From: Pseudoalteromonas carrageenovora IAM 12662
GTDB taxonomy: Bacteria > Pseudomonadota > Gammaproteobacteria > Enterobacterales > Alteromonadaceae
Length of the DNA: 64,000 bases
Reading direction: 5' to 3'
Assembly (NCBI RefSeq): GCF_900239935.1
Contig: NZ_LT965928.1
Coordinates: 420,945-484,944, forward strand
Numbering within the stretch: the first letter of the stretch is position 1; every line of letters begins with the position of its first letter. Below the pieces are notes generated by a model. The model searched no databases and was not told the origin of the DNA. It worked only from the letters and a program-made list of their open reading frames with translations. The position numbers and the translations under genes are program-made. Below, piece after piece: positions 41,701 to 46,968 of this stretch.

Positions 41701-42145
41701 CATAAAAATAAGGACTAAGTCCTATTACTGATTGCTCAAAATTAGTACCACACTCTTGCGTACATATAGGCAAGCTTTTATTAACGCTTGGAAGCACTAA
41801 ATTTACTGCGTTTATACCATCAGGGTCCGATACGCCAAGTAAAAAGGTAATATTACCCTGTATTACTTCATTTATTTGAGAAAGGGTAATAGTAGCCTGA
41901 GAATTAGCTACGTTTGAACCTACAACACCTCTATTTGTAGAAACAGCACCAGAAACCAGCACTTTAGTTGTGATAGTTTCACCAGTAACACCCGTTAGGT
42001 TAATTGTGTTAGTTGAGGGGGTCGGGGACTCTTGACCCTCAGGTGTTGGTACAGATTCTTGTTGAGCTGCCTCTTCAGAGGAGCCGCCACAAGCACTTAG
42101 CAAAAAAACCATTAAACCGAGCAAAAAAGGGTTTTTTGCTGTCAT
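35711..42145 (-). CDS. Giant outer-membrane/surface lipoprotein with Ig/cadherin-like tandem repeats and delta-60-like propeller repeats
   Basis: 2144 residues. Lipoprotein signal with lipobox LLSAC (Cys19) followed by Gly-Gly, so sorting to the outer membrane is expected. Next come a Pro/Ser/Thr linker, a FnIII-like domain (about 180-275, INLSWQANENLNRYNIYL), about ten Ig/cadherin-like repeats of roughly 90-95 residues (VNDAPVANPD...NVLSNDTD), one cadherin-like repeat (INQTFSIGENAIDDETIGTI) and about 750 residues with delta-60-like units (LDTSYGASGINII, IDTSFSIDGIKAL, LDDSFATEGIYTT, LENSFGTSGAYYG). Such repeats make long Ca-binding stalks and beta-propellers. Three units are near-identical in DNA (273-bp period). 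It is likely the surface-exposed, adhesin-like partner of the operon. Ligand unknown. Confidence 0.87.
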   Translation of the reverse strand: MTAKNPFLLGLMVFLLSACGGSSEEAAQQESVPTPEGQESPTPSTNTINLTGVTGETITTKVLVSGAVSTNRGVVGSNVANSQATITLSQINEVIQGNITFLLGVSDPDGINAVNLVLPSVNKSLPICTQECGTNFEQSVIGLSPYFYGIDAGDLRLEIWITDNLNNQVLADAITVSWQPYKIEGTTAQRDEQSINLSWQANENLNRYNIYLATEAGVTTTNINDLENGQQFLGLSGTTFSISDTLTDKSYQILITGIDGSGESGFAEVINIAPLGGTLNFAPKAFNDQFEVNEDQALLNNALTNDADEYQGDLTVNTTALVSPQHGSVIINSSGEFTYTPRANFNGIDAFSYLVINELGMTDTGIVEITINAVNDVPSALDNTYNINADGTLFVTAPGLLANDSDIDLDTLTVDTTPVTSPLKGNLTLNTDGSFEYTGSANMQGTDSFQYRIFDAQGAQAVADVTINPLDQNSPPSASNDSYSVNEDNTLVVEAALGLLANDTDPNNDTFIIDDTYLVSPAHGQLFLATDGSFSYIPDPNYYGIDEFQYQVIDTLGATATATATLTINSTPDNPIAQNDEYQFQYNQTLSITAENGLLKNDVNIESGGLTINTTPVVNVQSGTLTLSNDGSFTYEPNLDALDVDSFTYSVTNEQGLAATAQVVLTKTGSNSPAKANDDQYTLAEDSPSIILNVLENDTDANGDTITLINITNTVGTAQIVNNSIEYTPEPNFFGEVIISYTISDGIADDAPQSSTATVRLTIIPINDAPIATSDSASMIEDASPILIDVLANDSDVDDDNLTITRVVTELGMASIVENKIEYTPTPNSNGVAIVSYTISDGNGASASANLQITISPTNDAPVANPDSITIAEDAQGTLINVLSNDTDIDGDSLNISSVVSDIGNAAILNNLIQYTPSADEDGTATITYSLTDGIASTTGTLTVTITPVNDAPVANPDTATILEDASTTNINVLSNDTDIDNDTLSISSASTTSGSVTVAGSNLAYTPDANFNGQAIVNYTITDGTESAAGILTITVTPVNDAPVANPDTATILEDASTTNINVLSNDTNEDNDALSISAATANTGSVSVVGNNIAYTPDANYNGQVIVNYTITDGAESAAGILTITVTPVNDVPVANPDTATIIEDSVTTNVNVLSNDTDEDNDSLSISTAAANTGSVSVAGSNLAYTPEANFNGQAIINYTITDGTESAAGILTITVTPVNDAPIAINQTFSIGENAIDDETIGTIAASDIENNTLSFSLSGGETGLFNINSTSGLLSVNGTRPFNYETATQHSVNIDITDDGSPNETTTITVTVNVTDDVDPLIPVKDDTFGRPLSGQIDLSRVFSDGEFNDSIELNTNLFFVGYNNNEDADIIVASYTNTGDVNTAFNGTGFKTIDLGEDEKGTAIISGNGELFIGYTSFNGTETEACLLKMSATGIVSTNSGDGNSGTKCTTLASESVIHDLEFTDNKVQGVGYSVNGLDKDSLFLKYDVSTLAFEAGSPGIVDVSGNNRDDVSHAIRNFGNSELLVVGSVIGEENDLDATIRYLIPDGNNSGSFNSGDALILDLSDEEGDDELLAIGGIDAVNFTAYLGGYITRSSGEKEAAMISFNRSGDIDDDDIDEEITIYDIDGNSGKGDGGAIITGVKYASMSNQIILSGTTGVDGSDTAQKEQLFTARVSVSNGELDTSYGASGINIISNVISNQSANAITIDENDSVWLSGKFNDSTNEPFITSVTSNASLFTNFSTNGYTSLNNLTVSSDDLSMNMLQLKSGAQANKYLSASVAQFNTTNKLVLTRYTSAGIIDTSFSIDGIKALNINVAFKAVTLKELSDGSIIIAGTQINGLTEEGFIAKVDQDGYLDDSFATEGIYTTVDILNTDINFVDVAIDSGGYIVAVGTSTNASSVTRSFATMLKSNGTLENSFGTSGAYYGNIDEFFETLYIDINKEIFIAGKQVSGSDSQLIMLKIDDDANEIFTYTDTRITADITDSTTKVLADSAGNLYLIANEGTTPNQAVIIKLTPEGNEDSSFAASGVGQYQLAPSFNTKVTDAALDTSGNIVLSGMSESKGMIARILADGTLDTLFGPNALGYYQAEQCDSTHQFTSMLLQTDAQVVLSSTCFDGTSNDVSVSKFDFYADGVKP
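38481..39299 (-). repeat. Three tandem 273-bp repeat units inside the giant lipoprotein gene
   Basis: The segments 38481-38753, 38754-39026 and 39027-39299 have exactly the same length (91 codons) and each starts with the same ACAGG(C/A)GTTAC(T/A)GTGATAG(T) pattern. The encoded domains differ at only a few residues. Flanking repeats have diverged. This is a substrate for recombination that adds or removes whole domains. Confidence 0.85.
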
Positions 42146-42183
42146 TCTACGTACTCCAATAAAAAGCTTTATATTCTATTCTG

Positions 42184-43308
42184 TTAAGGCTCTAATCTAA
42201 AAGAACCTGAGGAATTTACTGCGGGGTTACTTATTTCATTAAGGTTAAAATCACCAGTGATAGTATCTATATCATTTAAAAAAATAGCATCAATGTCACC
42301 CACTGCTTTATTGTTATTATGTGAGGCAAAAGTAACGGCCAAATCTAATTTGGTTAAATCAATAAAGCCACTATAAGCAGCGTACCAATTTCCGCCAGCA
42401 TCATTAAAACTTACTTCTCCGTCAGGAACAGTACCGTTGTCAAAATCGACTGACATAGACATAGAAAAATCACTTACTTCACCTAAACTTGATGAAACGT
42501 CAAAACTAGTTGCTTGATAGTTAAAAATACCTTGTCGCTGAGCTATTTGATCAATTAAAGCAGCATTACTAACCGCTTGAAACTGCTGCTCTGCGTATAC
42601 ATCTGCAAGTAAAGTATCGGCATCTTCATTATTTTCTGAAGCGCTATTTTCTGCTATTTGATCCTGTTCAGCTTCTGATTCATCATTACTGTTAATAGAG
42701 GCTATACTTTGAGTAAAAATAGCGGGTGCTTGAGTGGTCTTAATTACATCCCCTACAGAAGTTACTTGTGCAAAAGAAAACGCCTCATTACTACCAAGTG
42801 ATAAAATACTGTTGTCTTGTAAAGTAAGGTCGATAGCGCCATCCCATACTGCAACATACATATCACCATCTACTAGCTGTAGTTCAAAGTGTGTACCACG
42901 TATACCAATAGAGCCTACTGGCGTTTTTACATTATAAGAACCACCGTTCTTTTTTATAACACCCGAAATAGAACGTAACCCCCCTTTAATTAACTCTATT
43001 GACGCAGAGCCTTTTTGCGTACCCGCATCAAATTCATAGTTGGCAATATTTAGTACTGAATTTTCTTTTAATGCAATTAAGCCCCCATCAGACATCGAAA
43101 ACTGAGCCTTACTCTTTTCACCAGTCGTTATTTTGTCTACACCATATACAGTGTCGCGGCGCTTTAAGGATCTTTGCTGCTCGGAGGTCGCATCGGTTGC
43201 TACTACAGCACCTCTAGCCAAAATAGTTTTGCCAGCAGCTGTGGTATTAGCTTGCGAGTAGAAACTCACACAAAGTAAGGTGGTTAATACTGGGGTTAAA
43301 TGTTTCAT
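42184..43308 (-). CDS. Periplasmic FecR-domain protein
   Basis: 374 residues with an N-terminal signal peptide (MKHLTPVLTTLLCVSFYSQA) and a FecR domain at about 25-170 (KAQFSMSDGGLIALKENSVLNI, VKTPVGSIGIRGTHFELQL, VWDGAIDL). The rest has an acidic low-complexity linker (about 205-230) and a beta-rich C-terminal domain (about 255-374). Classic FecR is a membrane anti-sigma regulator, but this one has no transmembrane helix after the signal peptide and no sigma gene nearby. Stand-alone secreted FecR proteins occur beside CHASE2 cyclases in other bacteria, where a sensing or scaffold role is assumed. It follows the barrel gene by 12 bp. Confidence 0.85.
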   Translation of the reverse strand: MKHLTPVLTTLLCVSFYSQANTTAAGKTILARGAVVATDATSEQQRSLKRRDTVYGVDKITTGEKSKAQFSMSDGGLIALKENSVLNIANYEFDAGTQKGSASIELIKGGLRSISGVIKKNGGSYNVKTPVGSIGIRGTHFELQLVDGDMYVAVWDGAIDLTLQDNSILSLGSNEAFSFAQVTSVGDVIKTTQAPAIFTQSIASINSNDESEAEQDQIAENSASENNEDADTLLADVYAEQQFQAVSNAALIDQIAQRQGIFNYQATSFDVSSSLGEVSDFSMSMSVDFDNGTVPDGEVSFNDAGGNWYAAYSGFIDLTKLDLAVTFASHNNNKAVGDIDAIFLNDIDTITGDFNLNEISNPAVNSSGSFRLEP

Positions 43309-43320
43309 AATTACCTTAAA

Positions 43321-44646
43321 TTAAAATGAGTAACTAGCGCTTAAATTTGTATCAAAGCGGTCGTATTCAAACAGCGAAATATCACTTGTTTTATCTTGAT
43401 AGTTTAATGCTAACTGCAGCGCTAAGCTTTTATTAATTAGGTACCGTAATGAGCTTGAAAGTATTAATAAGTTATCATCGCGATTTTGCATAAATAATGG
43501 GTGCTCATCTTGATATTCAATCCACTGATAGCCAGTTTGAGCTGATAATTGCCACTGCTGAGCAAGTAATGCGGTTACCTGGTAGTAAATCCCATTAATA
43601 TTTCTCGCATTAAAGTCACCACTCTCAATACTAGCAATTTCGCTTTTATGACTCGCGCTAACACTCTGAAGCCACCTACTAGACATGTAACTAGCGCCAA
43701 TATTGAGCGCATAAAAAGAGTTGTCTAACTTTTCATCAAACGAATTGTTCATATCACCCAGAGTTAATGCACCAAACAGGCTCAGCTGTTTATCTATTTG
43801 GTAGCTAGCTCCGCCAGTTAATGTTGTTTCAGTTCTGTATAGATCGCCGTCTAATAATAAAGGGGTAACACCGGCCTGCACATACCAGCGAGTATTGTTT
43901 AGCTGGTACTGATAGCGAGCAGATAAATGAGTATTTATACGATCGTATTGTGATAGCTCATTAAATTTATACCAGTCAGTATTTATACCTATAGATAATG
44001 AACTTTGTTGATCAATCGGATGTGAGTAACGCCCTTTGTAATTTAGCTTTACATAGTTGTCGTCGGTACTTTTACTGTCAGAAGAAAGTAAAAACTCACC
44101 TAAATTAGGAATTAAAATAGTATCTTCTGATGTACCCGCATTAACGTTATCATCAACACCATAAGCAAGCTCAATACTTTGGTTAAACGAGCGTGCAGTA
44201 GTGCGTTGTTTACGTTGAGATATATCTAATAAAGTTTGCGCAGCCGTTTTCACTCTATCTGATGAAGTATTAGTATTTATTATAACTAGGGCTTGAGAAT
44301 TCGCTGCCGGTAAATTATTTGCCGCAATATACGATTTAATTAAATATAAACGTGCCTCATACCATTGAGGTTTGTCTTCAACGACTCTTTCAAATGCAAA
44401 TACAGCGGGGGCTGATTCACCTGAATTGAGAGCTGAAATTCCCAACAAATAATCGAAATCAGGTTCACCTAAATATTTATAATTTTTTTGGCTGCTTTTA
44501 TATGCTTCTGCATACTGTTTATTGGAAATTAAATGCTGTAATTCACCTAGTAATTTTACATAAGAAACGTTGTCTTCAGCTTTAGCGTTTAAACTATGTA
44601 AAGCAAGGTAACTAAGTAATATACTAAAAATAAGGTGCTTGATCAT
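43321..44646 (-). CDS. TPR-containing outer-membrane beta-barrel protein
   Basis: 441 residues: signal peptide (about 1-23, ending LNAKA), a helical TPR-like region (about 25-150; AYKSSQKNYKYLGEPDFDYLLGISALNSGES and AVFAFERVVEDKPQWYEARLYLIKSYI), then alternating beta strands to a terminal Phe (NLSASYSF), the signature of outer-membrane barrels. The layout resembles Slam-type surface lipoprotein assembly modulators (TPR plus 14-strand barrel), though I cannot confirm homology. First gene of the six-gene operon that includes the giant lipoprotein, so a role in placing that protein on the surface is a natural but unproven idea. Confidence 0.78.
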   Translation of the reverse strand: MIKHLIFSILLSYLALHSLNAKAEDNVSYVKLLGELQHLISNKQYAEAYKSSQKNYKYLGEPDFDYLLGISALNSGESAPAVFAFERVVEDKPQWYEARLYLIKSYIAANNLPAANSQALVIINTNTSSDRVKTAAQTLLDISQRKQRTTARSFNQSIELAYGVDDNVNAGTSEDTILIPNLGEFLLSSDSKSTDDNYVKLNYKGRYSHPIDQQSSLSIGINTDWYKFNELSQYDRINTHLSARYQYQLNNTRWYVQAGVTPLLLDGDLYRTETTLTGGASYQIDKQLSLFGALTLGDMNNSFDEKLDNSFYALNIGASYMSSRWLQSVSASHKSEIASIESGDFNARNINGIYYQVTALLAQQWQLSAQTGYQWIEYQDEHPLFMQNRDDNLLILSSSLRYLINKSLALQLALNYQDKTSDISLFEYDRFDTNLSASYSF

Positions 44647-44870
44647 GCCGGTGTGAAAATCCTATAAAGGTGACTAGTACTAAAAGCTATGAAACTATAA
44701 CTAAGGTAGCACTTTCCATTTATATGTAAAGCAGATTGGGTGGTTATTAAATAAATGTAAACAGTGAGTTTTGTTTTAACAACTTAAAAACAGCTTAACG
44801 ATTTGCTAAAAATATTTGTAGAGTAAGATTTTTAGTTTTTATTTTATAGAAATACAAAGGAGGGAAAAAA
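44647..44870. other. Region upstream of the TPR-barrel gene
   Basis: About 220 very AT-rich bases between the tRNA-His 3' end and the first operon gene. It must carry the operon's promoter on the minus strand unless transcription continues from the tRNA. I see no clear terminator after the tRNA, no operator and no small gene. Confidence 0.35.
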
Positions 44871-44947
44871 TGGGGCGATTGACGGGGCTTGAACCCGCGA
44901 CAACCGGAATCACAATCCGGGGCTCTACCAACTGAGCTACAACCGCC
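44871..44947 (-). tRNA. tRNA-His (GTG)
   Basis: 77-nt cloverleaf on the minus strand with encoded CCA (plus-strand TGG at 44871-44873). The acceptor stem is GCGGTTG/CAATCGC with one G-T pair. The extra G-1 opposite C73, unique to tRNA-His, is present. The D arm has GCTCAGTTGGTAGAGC, the anticodon stem-loop CCGGA-TTGTGAT-TCCGG carries anticodon GTG, and the T arm is GCGGGTTCAAGCCCCGT. An isolated single tRNA gene. Confidence 0.97.
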
Positions 44948-44953
44948 ACTACG

Positions 44954-44982
44954 ACACCTTGTTTGGTGTGGCGCGCATAATA
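44954..44982 (-). promoter_or_regulatory. Putative tRNA-His promoter -10 and 5' leader hairpin
   Basis: On the minus strand TATTAT (44982-44977) is followed by the GC-rich discriminator GCGCGCC typical of stringently controlled stable-RNA promoters. An ACACC/GGTGT hairpin then lies in the leader (44969-44954) before the tRNA. No good -35 is visible. Confidence 0.45.
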
Positions 44983-45217
44983 CATAAAATAATAAACCTT
45001 GGGAAGCCCTAAAAGCTAAAATTAATAAAAAAACTAAAAAAAGAACAACAAACATCTTAAGTTCATAAATAATAAGTAGTATGCGCGGCGAATATGTTGG
45101 CTAAAAAATCAAAAAACACCATGTTTTTAGTATTAATTTACTATTTTATGAGAACGAATTGTAAATTAATGTATAATCATGTCTGGAAAAACGCTTAAAA
45201 AATAATTTGGAGTAAAT

Positions 45218-46036
45218 ATGGATTCAGTACTTAATTGGCTAAATGAAAACTCAGGCCTAATTTTACATTATGGTATTCAAGCTGTTGTAGCGCTTGTTAT
45301 ATTTTTAATTGGTAGTCGTGTTGCTAAGTTTTGTTCTAACTTAACTGAAAAAGGCTTTGCTAAAAAGAAAGTAGACAAAGCTGTCGGCTCATTTGTTGCT
45401 AGCATAGTATTTACACTTGTGTTTGCTGTAACAATTTTAATGGCGCTTTCACAGATTGGTATAGAAACAACTTCATTTATAGCTATTTTGGGTGCTGCAG
45501 GTTTAGCTGTTGGTTTAGCACTACAAGGTTCATTATCTAACTTCGCCTCTGGTGTATTAATTATTTTGCTTCGTCCTTTCAAGTCTGGCGACTTTGTTGA
45601 AGCAGGCGGAAAAATGGGTACTGTTAAAAAAATAGAAATTTTCTCAACTGAGTTACGCACTCCAGATAATAAAGTAATCATTGTTCCTAACTCTCAAATT
45701 ATGTCTGGTGCTATTACTAACTTTTCACGTGAATCTACACGTCGTATCGATTTAGTTATTGGTGTTGGTTACGATGCTGATTTACGCCAAGCAAAAGAAG
45801 TATTAAAATCAGTGCTTGACGCAGAAACTCGTTTACTTAAAGATCCTGCTTACACAGTTGCTGTAAATGAGCTGGGTGATTCTAGCGTAAACTTTGTTGT
45901 TCGCCCTTGGGTTAACTCTGCTGATTACTGGCCAACATACTGGTCATTAATGGAAAATATTAAAATAGCACTAGATGATGCAGATATTAATATTCCATTT
46001 CCACAAATGGATGTTCATTTACACAAGCAAGACTAA
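45218..46036 (+). CDS. mscS: Small-conductance mechanosensitive channel MscS
   Basis: 272 residues (E. coli MscS 286). Three membrane segments (about 17-38, 60-82, 88-112). The pore helix with the Gly/Ala zip is LGAAGLAVGLALQGSLSNFASGVLII, followed by the beta domain LLRPFKSGDFVEAGGKMGTV and VIVPNSQIMSGAITNFSRE. The motif is far closer to canonical MscS than the gene at 15 kb. It is a homoheptamer in the inner membrane that opens on membrane tension. A TTGGAG site precedes the ATG, and TATAAT at 45172-45177 is a likely -10. Confidence 0.95.
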   Translation: MDSVLNWLNENSGLILHYGIQAVVALVIFLIGSRVAKFCSNLTEKGFAKKKVDKAVGSFVASIVFTLVFAVTILMALSQIGIETTSFIAILGAAGLAVGLALQGSLSNFASGVLIILLRPFKSGDFVEAGGKMGTVKKIEIFSTELRTPDNKVIIVPNSQIMSGAITNFSRESTRRIDLVIGVGYDADLRQAKEVLKSVLDAETRLLKDPAYTVAVNELGDSSVNFVVRPWVNSADYWPTYWSLMENIKIALDDADINIPFPQMDVHLHKQD

Positions 46037-46063
46037 TTTTTAGAATCAAATAGGTTATTTTTA

Positions 46064-46846
46064 ATGAAATTGAAGCTTTTAACACTTTTAGTTGCAGCAT
46101 CTGCTGCAACTAACGCATTCGCTGAAGACGCAGATAGAAAAACGTGGGAAGTAACTAGTGAAGTAGGTGCAATCATTACTAGTGGTAATACTGAAACAAC
46201 TACCTTAAAAGGCGGTCTTAAAGTATTACATAACCTAGAAAATTGGAATAACGAGTACAAAATCGACGGCATCTATAAAGAAGATGAAGTAGAAGATGAC
46301 AACGGCGATAAAGACAAGCAACGTACTAACGAAAAGTACTCTGCATCAGCGCAAGGTAATTACAAATTAAATGAAAAGAATTCTCATTTATTCATTTATG
46401 GTTCACACGTTTCAGGCTACTTTGGCGCGAATAGAACAGAATCTGTAATTTCTGCTGGTTACGGCTTACGCTTACTTGACCAACAAAATATGTGGCTAAA
46501 TGCGGAGTTTGGTCCGGGTTACAAGTTTTTTGAATACTCAGACGATAGTACTCAAGTAGACGACAACGGCAACCTACTTGCTGGCGAAAGCGACAGTGAA
46601 ATAATTGCTTTAGGTAAGCTTGATTACAATTGGCAGATTTCTGAAAGCGCACGTTTTACTCAATTAGTGGCTGTAGAATACGGTGACTCGAATACTAAAA
46701 CACGCTCAGAAACTGCACTGCTTGCTAAAATCAACGGTTCATTACAAATGAAAGTTGCTTTTAATCTAACCAACAACTCAGACGTTGCTGATGATGAAGA
46801 AAGCACAGACACTGAAACATCATTGACCCTGGTTTACAGTTTTTAA
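46064..46846 (+). CDS. DUF481 (YdiY-type) outer-membrane protein
   Basis: 260 residues: cleavable signal peptide (MKLKLLTLLVAASAATNAFAED), then alternating beta strands with the DUF481 opening WEVTSEVGAIITSGNTETTTLKGGLKV and a C-terminal aromatic strand ending LTLVYSF, as in outer-membrane barrels. Acidic loops (KEDEVEDDNGDKDKQRTNEKY) would face outside or the periplasm. E. coli YdiY is acid-inducible, but function is unknown. It follows mscS by 27 bp and may be cotranscribed. A terminator ends the unit. Confidence 0.88.
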   Translation: MKLKLLTLLVAASAATNAFAEDADRKTWEVTSEVGAIITSGNTETTTLKGGLKVLHNLENWNNEYKIDGIYKEDEVEDDNGDKDKQRTNEKYSASAQGNYKLNEKNSHLFIYGSHVSGYFGANRTESVISAGYGLRLLDQQNMWLNAEFGPGYKFFEYSDDSTQVDDNGNLLAGESDSEIIALGKLDYNWQISESARFTQLVAVEYGDSNTKTRSETALLAKINGSLQMKVAFNLTNNSDVADDEESTDTETSLTLVYSF

Positions 46847-46880
46847 CCAAACCAGCAAGTTTAATGACATTTAAGTGACA

Positions 46881-46903
46881 AAAGGGACGAAAGTCCCTTT
46901 TTT
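46881..46903 (+). terminator. Terminator after the DUF481 gene
   Basis: Perfect 8-bp stem (AAAGGGAC, 46881-46888, with GTCCCTTT, 46893-46900), a GAAA tetraloop and a T-run. It separates mscS-DUF481 from the polysaccharide cluster. Confidence 0.92.
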
Positions 46904-46968
46904 ATTTGTGCAAATTTAATGTATTATAGCCACCAATTTTGGTTGTAGACCTAGGGATATACCTACTC

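Noticed and set aside
44795-45055. Minus-strand open frame of 86 codons
   Set aside because: It runs through the tRNA-His gene and has no coding character outside it.
46904-46968. JUMPstart or ops element for RfaH before the polysaccharide cluster
   Set aside because: GGTTGTAGACC at 46941-46951 only faintly resembles the GGCGGTAG core, and no 39-bp JUMPstart match was seen.
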